Below the pieces are notes generated by a model. The model worked only from the letters and a program-made list of their open reading frames with translations, was not told the origin of the DNA and made no database searches. DNA of 64,000 bases, taken from assembly GCF_028912405.1 (NCBI RefSeq), contig NZ_JAKELO010000002.1, forward strand, positions 1,249,276-1,313,275. Reading direction: 5' to 3'. Source of the DNA: Methanogenium marinum (lineage in GTDB: Archaea; Halobacteriota; Methanomicrobia; Methanomicrobiales; Methanomicrobiaceae). Positions 1-8,550 of this stretch are shown piece after piece (the first letter of the stretch is position 1; each line of letters opens with the position of its first letter). The position numbers and the translations under genes are program-made.

Positions 1-969
1 CCGGCCACGGTCCATGTCCAGCGGGTCAAGTTCCATCAGCTGGTCAGGATATGGGGCAAAGAACGTCTGATTATTAAGATTCTCCTCGCCAAACCGTACG
101 ATCCACGCCTTGAGAATATTTTTTGGTGCACATATGGAGACCCGGCCTTCCCGGTATTTCTGTATGGCATCAAGAAAAAACGCTTTTTCCTCGTGATTCA
201 GCCCATCCCGGAAATACCCGCTCGCATGGAGCAGGACATTGATGTTTGCAGTGTAGCGGGGCGCCTGTGCGAGTGCACGGGCAAGCTGCTCTTTGTATTG
301 CTCCATTACCATGACAGGTTCGAGCCGGTTCTGGTTTGCGACGGTCCGGCCCATCTCCTTCTGCAGTTTTTGGCTGTGCGCCATGAGCATCAGTTTGTTC
401 TCTGAATGGAACCGGACAAGTTCATTCATACGCTCTGAAGCCTGCACCGTCTTAAACTCCGAGAACGTGTAGAGCCGTGTTAGGAAGTGATCACGAATAC
501 GCATGTTCCGGAGCCGTCCATCATCTTCGACGGGCATCCCCGGGAACCTGGCAAACACAGAACGGGAAAAGAACCCTTCGGTCTTGCCAATGCTGCCCCC
601 CGTATCCGGGCCCGCATACAACCTGACATCCTTCATCCCACAGGAGGGAGACTTGTTTCTCAAAATAAAACCGTCGACATGGCGGAGCGTATCGAGAAAA
701 GAATCGGCAAACAGGGTCATATCATCTGAAACATCCCTTCCGGTTGCAGGCTGCACCAGATGTTCTCCAGCTTTTCCACCAACAATGCGGATAGCATCAC
801 GCGGCACGCCGAGACCTATCTCCATCTCCGGACAAACAGGAATGAAATGGACGAATCCCTTTAGCTGGTTCACGATATGACTGGCAATTATCTTGCCATT
901 CCACCGGCAGTTATCAAATTCAATGCATTTACTTACAACGACAGTTGGGGTTACAAAACTTCTCACCAC
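1..969 (-). CDS. DUF523 and DUF1722 domain protein (3' end outside window)
   Basis: The reading frame stays open from a GTG at 969 to the window edge (323 codons), so the C-terminus is missing. The N-terminal part carries the DUF523 hallmark, an early Cys followed by CRWNG and then the PVCPE block; the second half matches DUF1722 (YbgA-like), with its SENK and MAHS region. These two domains are commonly fused in bacteria and methanogens. The biochemical role is unsettled; links to DNA repair and to metal-cluster chemistry have both been proposed. An AGGGAGAGGAAG ribosome site lies just upstream of the GTG; the adjacent in-frame GTG at 966 is an alternative start. It is divergent from the UbiA gene. 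Confidence 0.85.
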   Translation of the reverse strand, partial: MVRSFVTPTVVVSKCIEFDNCRWNGKIIASHIVNQLKGFVHFIPVCPEMEIGLGVPRDAIRIVGGKAGEHLVQPATGRDVSDDMTLFADSFLDTLRHVDGFILRNKSPSCGMKDVRLYAGPDTGGSIGKTEGFFSRSVFARFPGMPVEDDGRLRNMRIRDHFLTRLYTFSEFKTVQASERMNELVRFHSENKLMLMAHSQKLQKEMGRTVANQNRLEPVMVMEQYKEQLARALAQAPRYTANINVLLHASGYFRDGLNHEEKAFFLDAIQKYREGRVSICAPKNILKAWIVRFGEENLNNQTFFAPYPDQLMELDPLDMDRGR

Positions 970-1104
970 GATACTTCCTCTCCCTAAAGGACGAAGAGAT
1001 GACATAATCCTTTATATGACTATTGACCTATGCAAACATAGATCCCAACTCTCCTGTATGGTTCATGCAAAAAAAACAGAGGGAGAAAGAAAACCAGTGG
1101 CTGA

Positions 1105-2013
1105 ATGATGGAGACAGAAAACCTTAGAGAGATCATACGAATCGGACGCTTCCGCTTTCTTATCGCCGGATTTCTGCTTTTTGTGATGGGATCGCTTCTG
1201 CCAGTATATGGGGGAGCCACCTTTTCCCTCAACCGGTTTCTGTTAGGGTATCTGGCAGTGGGGACGGGACATCTCTCCATCCACTACAGCAATGAATATT
1301 TCGACCGCGATTCAGACCGTTTCGGGACACCATTGTCATTTTCCGGCGGAAGCGGTGTGCTTGTCTGCCACCCGGAACTAGCAGAAACAGCACACCGTCT
1401 GGCCATCCTCCTCATCACACTCTCACTGGGAGCGGGGCTGGTGTATGCCACCCTCTACCCAAACTCCCTCTCTGTTTTTGCCCTCATTCTGGCTGGAAAC
1501 CTGCTGGGCTGGTATTACTCAGCGCCTCCTCTCCGATTTGTGGAACGGGGATGGGGTGAGATGTCAACAGCCCTTGCTATCGGCTGGATACTGCCGGGGA
1601 TGGGGTATCTGGTAACTGCAGGAACGTTTGACCCCTTCTTTGCAGTTTTCTCAGTTCCGATTTTCTGCTACGGATGGTATTTCATCCTGAATGTAGAGAT
1701 TCCCGATGAGGGGGCAGACCGCCGGGCCGGAAAGATGACCCTTATTGCAAAACGGGGGAGGACATTTGGTCTGCAGGTAATTTTCATATCCGCACTTGCT
1801 GCGACACTCTGGTATATGGGGCTTTCATCCTTCAGTGAAGGAATCCTTTTCATCGCCGTTTTATCCCTCATTCCCCTCGCCAGTGCCGTCCGGGGGTATA
1901 TGAAAAGCGGGGAGACGGACGGAAGGTTTCCCCTCGTGCAGGAGAATATTATGGCACTGGTAATCTTCTGTTTCCTGGTTGACGGGTTCCTTCTGGCTGG
2001 TGTCATACCGTGA
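1105..2013 (+). CDS. UbiA-family prenyltransferase
   Basis: A 302-residue polytopic membrane protein of the UbiA superfamily, which transfers polyprenyl chains to aromatic or other acceptors inside the membrane. The first Asp-rich motif is present as NEYFDRDSDR (near residue 65) and the second as the PDEGADRRAGK region (near residue 200). About eight or nine hydrophobic segments follow. Acceptor specificity cannot be read from the sequence; MenA-like and geranylgeranyl transferases are the nearest classes. Two adjacent ATGs (1105 and 1108) could each start translation. It is close to the convergent ATP-cone gene. Confidence 0.8.
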   Translation: MMETENLREIIRIGRFRFLIAGFLLFVMGSLLPVYGGATFSLNRFLLGYLAVGTGHLSIHYSNEYFDRDSDRFGTPLSFSGGSGVLVCHPELAETAHRLAILLITLSLGAGLVYATLYPNSLSVFALILAGNLLGWYYSAPPLRFVERGWGEMSTALAIGWILPGMGYLVTAGTFDPFFAVFSVPIFCYGWYFILNVEIPDEGADRRAGKMTLIAKRGRTFGLQVIFISALAATLWYMGLSSFSEGILFIAVLSLIPLASAVRGYMKSGETDGRFPLVQENIMALVIFCFLVDGFLLAGVIP

Positions 2014-2100
2014 GATGGAAGTGCGTGTCACCACAAAATACCATGAACCGCTTTTCGGGATTCCGTATACCAGGATAACCGGAATAACGAAGATTCATCA

Positions 2101-2928
2101 TCAGTTTTTCAACTTTCTCGCCCGTTCAACCATGAGAATAGTCTCATTTGCCGGAATACCAGTCTGTTCAGCCAGGACATCAGGTGAATATTTCAGAAGC
2201 TGTCCCACCGTCACAATCCCTGCATTCACCAGTCTTGTTCTCATCCTCGCATTAACACCTTTAATAAGCGTCACCGGGCAGAGATCGATATTGGCAACCA
2301 TTGATGCGATATTCTCGTCTTTCGGGTTGTCCCACCCGATGTGTTTTATGTCCCAGCATGCAGCATACCGTTTTGCGTGGGCGGAGAGTTTGGTGTTGCA
2401 GACAATCATCGCCTTATCGATGGTGAAATGATTTTTTCCTGCCTTGTACCCTTCCTGAACATCCTCGACAATGGCACGGGCGATTCTCCCTTCATCAAGA
2501 CCGGTCGTGCGGTGATGACTATGGTGGTGTTTCACCTCGACAAAATAGGTGATACCGTCTTTGCGGGCTATTGCATCCACTTCATGCTCACCACACCTCC
2601 CCTTCAGTATCCTCCCACCTTCAACCTCATAGCCGGAGCCTCTCAGAAGAGCCTGTACATAGAGTTCAAAGTCCGGTTTCGGACCGAGAAGGGCGATTGC
2701 CCTACGCACATTCGTCCGGCCTTCAACGGATGGCTGATATTTGCGTGCGTAGGTATGGATCATGCGCAGGACATCACGGGTACGGATGCCATCATACAGG
2801 TGCCGTTCAACCTCTGCGGCGACCTCAGTGACATAATCATCCGGAACCCCGTAATTACGGGCAGTCCGCATCACCCGGTAGCGATCATAGGGCTGGCGTG
2901 TTCCGTCTGCCTTGATAACGTGTTTCAT
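2101..2928 (-). CDS. ATP-cone plus restriction endonuclease-like protein with helix-hairpin-helix tail
   Basis: 275 residues in three parts. Residues 1-90 form an ATP-cone (KADGTRQPYD at the start, then VEGRTNVRRAI), the nucleotide-sensing fold of ribonucleotide reductases and NrdR. Residues 95-200 are an Mrr/PD-(D/E)xK nuclease-like domain, with the acidic residue in HEVDAIA followed by YFVEVKHH as the E-x-K. Residues 215-275 resemble a helix-hairpin-helix domain. Proteins of this layout are found in archaea and bacteria and are annotated as restriction endonucleases, but their function is not established. A nucleotide-gated DNA nuclease is the natural inference. No partner gene is nearby. 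Confidence 0.75.
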   Translation of the reverse strand: MKHVIKADGTRQPYDRYRVMRTARNYGVPDDYVTEVAAEVERHLYDGIRTRDVLRMIHTYARKYQPSVEGRTNVRRAIALLGPKPDFELYVQALLRGSGYEVEGGRILKGRCGEHEVDAIARKDGITYFVEVKHHHSHHRTTGLDEGRIARAIVEDVQEGYKAGKNHFTIDKAMIVCNTKLSAHAKRYAACWDIKHIGWDNPKDENIASMVANIDLCPVTLIKGVNARMRTRLVNAGIVTVGQLLKYSPDVLAEQTGIPANETILMVERARKLKN

Positions 2929-3266
2929 ACCTCAGCATACTCCATAGGTGCAGCACATCCCGGTTGAGAAAAGGATTTAACACTCATTCCGGGCACCGCC
3001 TATATTTAGATCCGTTCTTTCTGCCGGAAATACATGATCATTTGTTCAGGACCCCACTATTATCCCCGGCAGGCCTTTTCACGTCCTGTATTTTTAGCCA
3101 TATTCAGATAAATGGCAGACATCATCTGCCAAATCCTGATATCTCCCTCTCACGCATATTATGAATCCCTGCATATTCAGACACTTCTTTGTCACATTTC
3201 CTTCCCTGCACTGCTTCGTTACTATTATACTCCCGGAGGGGCAATTGTAATCCGCACATTTCTCAT
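2929..3266. other. Intergenic region upstream of tRNA-Ser
   Basis: No coding sequence is apparent. An AT-rich ACTATTATAC element near 3218-3230 is a candidate TATA box for the downstream tRNA. CTATATTTAG near 3000 is another TATA-like stretch without an assigned gene. Confidence 0.4.
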
Positions 3267-3350
3267 GCCGAGATAGTCTAGCCCGGAAAGGCGGTGGCCT
3301 CGAAAGCCACTGGTGTCCGCACCTCGGGAGTTCAAATCTCCCTCTCGGCG
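3267..3350 (+). tRNA. tRNA-Ser (anticodon CGA)
   Basis: The acceptor stem GCCGAGA (3267-3273) pairs with TCTCGGC (3343-3349), and position 3350 is a G discriminator. The anticodon stem GTGGC/GCCAC encloses the loop CTCGAAA with anticodon CGA at 3301-3303, reading UCG. There is a long variable arm, as expected for a class II tRNA-Ser, and a standard T arm GGGAGTTCAAATCTCCC. CCA is not encoded and no intron is present. Confidence 0.95.
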
Positions 3351-3615
3351 TATTTTAACAAACAAAGGAGCTAAAGGCATTTCTTCATGCAGAATCTCCT
3401 CCCTGATGGATAGAATTACCCGCATATATTCCGAACCACAGTGGCACAGTGTTTGCATACCAAAGAGAAAATATGCAGCGGAGCTGTTCCAGTGACAAAC
3501 GTCCAGTGGAGACACACATTGCATTTATATCCCCATCCATACCAGTGCCATATAACCGGGGTAAACTCCCGGTTCACTTCTTCCGTCAGGGTTGAAGCAC
3601 ATTGAGGTGAACAAA

Positions 3616-4488
3616 ATGCAGATTATCACAGGAAGCACCGGTGATGGGACTGGTGCATCAATAATGAACAATTCCCTGAATATCACACCAGAGGCAGTTA
3701 TCTTTGCTGTCCTTACGCTGGTTCTTGGATATATCATTGCAAAAATCATTGTCCGGTGGACAAAACGGGTGCTCCGAAGGCAGGGACATATGACCGAAGT
3801 GGCGGCGGGCCTCCTTGGACGCATCATCTCCATTCTCCTTTACATCATCGTCATCCTCATCGCCGTAAGCTTCCTGGGTGTGGATGTCAACGGTATTGTT
3901 CTTGGTCTTTCTGCAATAGTCGGCCTTGTCGTTGCCTTTGGTATGAAAGACACGGTCAACAACTTCGCGGCAGGCATCTGGATTGCCTCGATGAACCTGT
4001 TTGATAAAGGAGAAGAAGTCACCATCGCGGGCCACTGGGGATTTGTGCAGGAAATTGGCATCATGGCGACACAGATCACGGCTGCCGGGTCAAATATCAT
4101 CACGATACCGAATGGTCAGGTCTGGAATGACTCAATAATCAACTACACCCGAAATCCGGAACGCCGTATTGACCAGTCGTTCGGGGTGAGTTATGAATCT
4201 GATATGACGGAGGTCGTGCACATCACACTTTCCATCGCACGGGAGCATCCAAAGGTGCTGGATACGCCTGAGCCTGCAGTCATCTTCTCTGAGATGGGGG
4301 ACTCCTCGGTGAACTTCACGCTCCGCTGCTGGACAAAAACTCCTGACTACTACGGGACACGGGCGGACATTCTGCGCTCGCTGCATGCAGAACTGACAGC
4401 AGCAGGAATTGAGATTCCCTACCCGCATGTGGATGTTGCCTTCAGGAATGCAATTCCGGAGAAGACAGAAAACAAATTCGAGGTGTGA
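3616..4488 (+). CDS. mscS: Small-conductance mechanosensitive channel (MscS family)
   Basis: A 290-residue MscS-family channel that opens under membrane tension and releases solutes during osmotic downshock. Three N-terminal hydrophobic segments are followed by the pore-lining helix region GLSAIVGLVVAFGMKDTVNN, then the beta domain with the conserved PNG block (TIPNGQVW) and the alpha/beta C-terminal domain. The start at 3616 is chosen because TTGAGGTGA lies seven bases upstream; an in-frame start at 3592 would sit before this site. A TATA-like GCATTTATATCC lies near 3519. The length is normal for the family. Confidence 0.92.
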   Translation: MQIITGSTGDGTGASIMNNSLNITPEAVIFAVLTLVLGYIIAKIIVRWTKRVLRRQGHMTEVAAGLLGRIISILLYIIVILIAVSFLGVDVNGIVLGLSAIVGLVVAFGMKDTVNNFAAGIWIASMNLFDKGEEVTIAGHWGFVQEIGIMATQITAAGSNIITIPNGQVWNDSIINYTRNPERRIDQSFGVSYESDMTEVVHITLSIAREHPKVLDTPEPAVIFSEMGDSSVNFTLRCWTKTPDYYGTRADILRSLHAELTAAGIEIPYPHVDVAFRNAIPEKTENKFEV

Positions 4489-4541
4489 TCAGAAGGAACG
4501 GCATATATGAAACCGGGATCATACCGGAGGAAAAAATAGTA

Positions 4542-5615
4542 TTATTGTTCAAAATAGGCCTTAATCCGATCCCCGACATTCTGTTCGAGGTTCCGGTAAT
4601 AGAGGCCATAGTCCTGGCGGTGATACACGCCCTCCGGCTGATTGCCAAAATTCAGGTCATTGTCTTCCGGAAGTACGGTTATGAGTGCTCCCGTTGTGAG
4701 GTTGATTTGTGCGTCACAGTAGTTGAGTTCTTCACTCAGGAACTCGCCTGTTGTGTCATCGTAGAAGACCGCACCCAGATTCTCTGACTTTGGAGCATAG
4801 GTGTCGTCCGTCTTCCAGTTCAGCGGATTGATGCAGTTGGCCCCATCGAGGAGCATGGCGCCGCCGGCGGATGTCGGGGACTGTGTGTTATAGGTGACAA
4901 CGACGCCGGTGTCATCCGCACGCTCTGCAGCTCTCAGGCCTGCCTTCTCGAGGTCGGCGTCTGTTACGGTGTAGCCAATGAGATATGCCGCAACCATGCG
5001 GTTCCGGAGCACTTCGTCATCCCCGAAGCGGTTTTTGATGAGCTCAATTAATGCCATCGACCCCTGACTGTGACCGGCGATGATGAACGGACGGCCACGA
5101 TTGAGATTGTCAAGGTAATACTCAAAGGCGTCCTGCACATCAACGGCACCCTGTTTGAATTCCGGTGTATCGGTGGCAAGGTCGTATCCGGACAGGTCCA
5201 CACCCGTTGTCATCTGACGGTAGTACGGGGCAAAGACATTGGCATCCTGTTCAAAGACCGTTGCCTGTCCCTGATAGGTGGCTCCTGCGAGCGCCCGCTC
5301 ATCATCGCTGGTGATATCCATAACGCCGGTCGTGTTACTGCTGACGGTCGGATAGACATAGAATACATCAACTGATTTATCAATGGATGGGATGGTGAGC
5401 CAGTTGTAGTCTTCCGTGTAGTCCAGGGGCTGTACGTCAGTTTTGAGGGTTTCTTCCCCAGTGGGCTCCACAATCGGTGGTTCCGTCACAGTGGGTTCCA
5501 CTGCACCGCTGTCCGGTGTTACAGGCGTATCCTCGTTTACACACCCACATGCAAGAATGACACAAATTCCCACAAGTGCGGTAAACCATATTGAAGAATG
5601 TAATTTTTTTATCAT
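4542..5615 (-). CDS. DUF3089 lipoprotein (alpha/beta-hydrolase fold)
   Basis: 357 residues. An N-terminal signal peptide ends in a lipobox-like LACGC, predicting a lipid-anchored extracytoplasmic protein. A short Thr/Pro-rich linker leads into a DUF3089 domain, an alpha/beta-hydrolase relative; the nucleophile elbow is GHSQGS. The substrate is unknown. The start at 5615 follows GGAGA at good spacing; the frame extends to 5654 but without a ribosome site. It lies tail-to-tail with mscS. Confidence 0.85.
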   Translation of the reverse strand: MIKKLHSSIWFTALVGICVILACGCVNEDTPVTPDSGAVEPTVTEPPIVEPTGEETLKTDVQPLDYTEDYNWLTIPSIDKSVDVFYVYPTVSSNTTGVMDITSDDERALAGATYQGQATVFEQDANVFAPYYRQMTTGVDLSGYDLATDTPEFKQGAVDVQDAFEYYLDNLNRGRPFIIAGHSQGSMALIELIKNRFGDDEVLRNRMVAAYLIGYTVTDADLEKAGLRAAERADDTGVVVTYNTQSPTSAGGAMLLDGANCINPLNWKTDDTYAPKSENLGAVFYDDTTGEFLSEELNYCDAQINLTTGALITVLPEDNDLNFGNQPEGVYHRQDYGLYYRNLEQNVGDRIKAYFEQ

Positions 5616-5691
5616 CGCAGCGTCTCCACAGATATTTCTGTGAATATATGTCACCCGGAGTAAAAAAATAGTTTTGAATTTAAAAACAGAC

Positions 5692-6147
5692 CTACCGGGC
5701 CACCAGCCTGCAACCGGCGCACGTACGCCCGGTTTCGGTCAGGGAGTAGATGATCCAGTTTGCACATGGTTCGCCCTCAATAAGCCCCGCTTTTTTGAGC
5801 ACGTTCAGGTGATAGGAAAGTTTTGAGTCGGCAATCCCCAGCACCTCTTTTATCACACAGACACAGAGTGGTTGTGGGAAGAGCATAAAGAGAATTTTCA
5901 GACGGACCGGGTCTGCACAGGCACGGTGAAACGCACAGAGGCGGGCCAGCTGCTCTTCATCGGGGAGGCGCTCCTCCATTGCCCGGACCCCGCCGCAGAC
6001 GATAAGTGCTGCTGCCACCTCTTCAGGCATTTCATGGCCTTCTCTGCCCCGACCTTCCGGAACAGAGAGAACGGTATTCTTCTGGTTCACAGGCATCTGA
6101 CGTACTATAACCGGGCACCGGTAATAAGAATTCTGCCCGACAGGCAC
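5692..6147 (-). CDS. arsR: ArsR-family repressor divergent from the hgc genes
   Basis: 151 residues; a winged helix-turn-helix regulator of the ArsR/SmtB family. The metal-sensing pair sits in LCVCVIKE (C95, C97), in the position of the ELCVCDL motif of arsenite-sensing ArsR. A second Cys pair, CAGC (C143, C146), lies at the C-terminus. The recognition helix is around residues 107-125 (DSKLSYHLNVLKKAGLI). The GTG at 6147 is preceded by CCGGAG; the Met codons at 6096 and 6030 are alternatives. It is divergent from the Cys-peptide/hgcAB genes across a 124-bp spacer holding two inverted repeats, which suggests autoregulation and control of hgcAB. ArsR-like genes are known neighbours of hgcAB in several methylators. 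Confidence 0.9.
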   Translation of the reverse strand: MPVGQNSYYRCPVIVRQMPVNQKNTVLSVPEGRGREGHEMPEEVAAALIVCGGVRAMEERLPDEEQLARLCAFHRACADPVRLKILFMLFPQPLCVCVIKEVLGIADSKLSYHLNVLKKAGLIEGEPCANWIIYSLTETGRTCAGCRLVAR

Positions 6148-6180
6148 CGGAAACTCCGGGGCCAGACCTCAAATGTCCTG

Positions 6181-6198
6181 TTTCAAAACATGTTGAAA
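6181..6198. promoter_or_regulatory. Candidate ArsR operator 1 (arsR side)
   Basis: Perfect inverted repeat TTTCAA-AACATG-TTGAAA, 33 bp upstream of the arsR start. Its centre (6189.5) lies 52 bp, about five helical turns, from that of operator 2, with the AT-rich stretch TAGATACGATTATTTG between them. Confidence 0.65.
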
Positions 6199-6233
6199 TA
6201 GATACGATTATTTGTCACCCCCTACCATTATTG

Positions 6234-6249
6234 TTCAAATAATATTGAA
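6234..6249. promoter_or_regulatory. Candidate ArsR operator 2 (hgc side)
   Basis: Inverted repeat TTCAA-ATAATA-TTGAA with the same arms and 6-bp spacer as operator 1. It starts about 26 bp downstream of the TATA-like ATTATTTG and ends 22 bp before the ATG of the Cys-rich peptide. A bound dimer would therefore cover the expected transcription start. Confidence 0.65.
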
Positions 6250-6271
6250 ATATCAGGAGTGATTCATAACC

Positions 6272-6433
6272 ATGCCGGAAAAAGATCAGAAATCAAAAAA
6301 ATATGGATTTGCAGAAATACTAAAAAAGGCAGTGCTGGGCTGCGGCGGTGAATGCGGTGAAGGGTGCGGCGGCTGCTGCAATGAGATAAAAATCGTTCCG
6401 AAAGAGACGAAAGAAACAGAAGAGAATGACTAA
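6272..6433 (+). CDS. 53-residue Cys/Gly-rich peptide, first gene of the hgc operon
   Basis: The ATG at 6272 follows CAGGAGTGA. The product is 53 residues: a basic N-terminus, an amphipathic stretch (FAEILKKAVL), a dense Cys block (LGCGGECGEGCGGCC, six Cys within fourteen residues) and an acidic Lys/Glu tail. It has no signal peptide. The Cys block could bind Hg(II), As(III) or an iron-sulfur cluster; that is inference. I do not recognise the family. Its place between the ArsR-type operator and hgcA, with a good ribosome site, argues that it is real and co-regulated with hgcAB. Confidence 0.7.
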   Translation: MPEKDQKSKKYGFAEILKKAVLGCGGECGEGCGGCCNEIKIVPKETKETEEND

Positions 6434-6535
6434 GGGACTGCCATGGTACCCGCTTCGGATTCTGAAAATGCCGGAGCGACCCAGACCATTCATCCCATCC
6501 ACAGGGAAAAACCGGTATAATCAGGAAGGACTTGA

Positions 6536-7612
6536 ATGACCCATCCACAGAATAAGGAAAATTTTTCATGCTGTTCATGCACAGATGGGACCAATCAATC
6601 GAATTGCTGCTGCAGTTCCCTCACTGAATCACACGCAGCAATCAACAGAGCCACCAGTACAGTCACAATACAAAACCGGCTTGATCACGTCTCTGCACGA
6701 GTGGGCATCAACCGGATGGAGCACCGTGTTGAACCGGGTTTGTACCGGCTCGGGAATCCGGACAACAACTCACCCGTCTTTGCATCTGCCAATTATACAC
6801 TCAGTTTCGATGCCCTGCGGTCCGCATTGGTTGATTTCGACTGCTACATCATTGTACTGGATACCAAAGGGATCAATGTCTGGTGTGCGGCCGGGAAAGG
6901 GACATTTGGCACAGATGAACTGATCCGGCAAATCGAATCCACGGGTCTTGCCGGGATTGTCGGACACCGGAAGATTATCCTGCCTCAACTGGGTGCTCCC
7001 GGTGTTTCGTGGCCTGATGTCATACGAAAAACAGGATTCAAAGTGGAATACGGGCCGGTGCGGGCCGGTGATCTTCCCGCATATCTTGATGCTGGCACGG
7101 TGACACCGGCAATGCGGCGGGTGGAATTTCCTCTGTGGGACCGCGTCGTGCTGACACCGGTAGAGTTTGTTCATGTCGTTCTGCCTATGATAGCCGCAGC
7201 GATTATTCTATATTTTCTGGCAGGCATTGGTGCGTCCCTCGCCGCAATCGCTGCGGTGCTTGCAGGAACAGTCTTGTTCCCGGCGTTTCTTCCGTTCATC
7301 CCCACCCAGGATTTCAGCACAAAAGGCCTCATCCTCGGGGGCGTTGTTGCCCTCCCGTTCGCGGCATCCTTTGCAATGAGTCCATCACTTCCCCCCTGGG
7401 CGAATGCGATGGCAGCAGCGGTCCCGTTCCTCCTCATCCCCACGGTGACCGCGTATCTTGCCCTCAATTTCACCGGTTGCACGACATTTGCCTCACGGTC
7501 CGGAGTGAAAAAAGAGATCTTCCACTATGTGCCGGTGATGGCCATCATGGCTGGGGCAGGAATCATTCTTGGCATCATTCTTGGAATAAGCCGACTTTTC
7601 GGGGTGATCTGA
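6536..7612 (+). CDS. hgcA: Mercury-methylating corrinoid protein HgcA
   Basis: 358 residues. HgcA carries a methyl-corrinoid and transfers the methyl group to Hg(II); with HgcB it is necessary for microbial methylmercury formation. The diagnostic cap-helix motif NVWCAAGKG is present at residues 114-122, with Cys117 as the predicted lower-axial cobalt ligand. A C-terminal membrane domain (about residues 185-355) contains five hydrophobic segments, as in known HgcA. The N-terminus has an extra Cys-rich extension (CCSC at 12-15, CCC at 24-26) before the conserved HRVEPGLY block. The ATG at 6536 follows AGGAAGG. hgcB begins at the base after the stop codon. The motif makes the assignment secure; activity is not shown by sequence. 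Confidence 0.97.
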   Translation: MTHPQNKENFSCCSCTDGTNQSNCCCSSLTESHAAINRATSTVTIQNRLDHVSARVGINRMEHRVEPGLYRLGNPDNNSPVFASANYTLSFDALRSALVDFDCYIIVLDTKGINVWCAAGKGTFGTDELIRQIESTGLAGIVGHRKIILPQLGAPGVSWPDVIRKTGFKVEYGPVRAGDLPAYLDAGTVTPAMRRVEFPLWDRVVLTPVEFVHVVLPMIAAAIILYFLAGIGASLAAIAAVLAGTVLFPAFLPFIPTQDFSTKGLILGGVVALPFAASFAMSPSLPPWANAMAAAVPFLLIPTVTAYLALNFTGCTTFASRSGVKKEIFHYVPVMAIMAGAGIILGIILGISRLFGVI

Positions 7613-7936
7613 ATGTTTGACTCATATGCTGAAAACACCCTCCACTATAATCAGGAGCGATGCATCAACTGCGGGATGTGCAGCTCTGTCTGCCCCCACG
7701 GTGTGTTTACCCACGGAGAAGAAGCCGCAATTCTTTCCGCTCCTTCGGCCTGCATGGAATGTGGTGCCTGTGCCCTGAACTGCCCGGTTCAGGCAATTGA
7801 AGTGGAAAGCGGTGTCGGGTGTGCATGGGCAATGATCTCTGCTGCAGTGCGGGGAAAGGATATGGACAGCGGCACGTGTGGATGCGGGGGAGAAGCGGGT
7901 TCATGCTGCGGAAATGATACGAAGAAAATATCATGA
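7613..7936 (+). CDS. hgcB: HgcB ferredoxin partner of HgcA
   Basis: 107 residues with two [4Fe-4S] motifs: CINCGMCSSVC (C17, C20, C23, then C27) and CMECGACALNC (C47, C50, C53, then C57). An isolated Cys in VGCAWA (C70) and a C-terminal vicinal pair (C98-C99) follow, all hallmarks of HgcB. HgcB is thought to reduce the HgcA corrinoid and hand over Hg(II) through its isolated and terminal thiols. An additional CGCGG (C89, C91) precedes the final pair. It starts directly after the hgcA stop, so the two are co-transcribed and probably translationally coupled. Confidence 0.97.
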   Translation: MFDSYAENTLHYNQERCINCGMCSSVCPHGVFTHGEEAAILSAPSACMECGACALNCPVQAIEVESGVGCAWAMISAAVRGKDMDSGTCGCGGEAGSCCGNDTKKIS

Positions 7937-7969
7937 ACGTGACTGCAGGACTGCTCCGCCCGAATGCTT

Positions 7970-8389
7970 GAGAGGATGAAAATCGCTGCCTTTGCAGACG
8001 TCTTCCCGGATGCACTCTCCGGCGGGCAGCGGCAGCGGGTGGCCCTCGCACGGGCACTCGTCACAAAGCCCTGATATTCTGCTCCTTGATGAACCCCTCG
8101 CTGCCCTTGACGTCAGGACAAAGGCGACGATGCGAAAAGAGCTACGGGAGTGCATCAAAGAAGCCGGGATTCCTGCGGTCAAATTGTCACCCATGCCCTC
8201 AAAGATGCCCACGAACACGGTGACCGGATTGCGGTGATGGAGGAGGGACTGATCACCGTCTCAGGCACCCCGGATGAGATCCTGGCATCGAAGACAAACG
8301 GGTTTGAATCAAGTTTCTTCTGTGGATGTGACCATGGCCGAAAAGGAAATTCAGGGGCACGGGATGAGATGTGTCCACCCACCCTGTGA
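7970..8389 (+). pseudogene. Decayed ABC transporter ATPase (C-terminal half)
   Basis: Three reading frames together give the ABC signature ([15 protein letters not shown] at 8014-8058), Walker B with the D-loop (DILLLDEPLAALD) and the switch His (IVTHALKDAHEHGDRIAV). The molybdate/tungstate or related importer class (ModC/WtpC-like) fits best. An extra T after the Lys-Pro codons near 8073 and two extra bases near 8184 break the frame. The Walker A half is absent. No permease or binding-protein gene is nearby. It separates hgcB from the arsF-arsG pair and is unlikely to be expressed. Confidence 0.85.
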
Positions 8390-8550
8390 TTCAGCCGCCC
8401 ACACCCGTCACCTCCCTCACTTTTTTAAAAACATCCCGATTACTGAGGATTACAACAGTTTCCGCCGATTACAGCAGACCATGAATGGCGTATGCCGCCA
8501 TGCCAACCGGTGTGCGAATGATTAAAATAATACACAGCACCAGATTGTAT

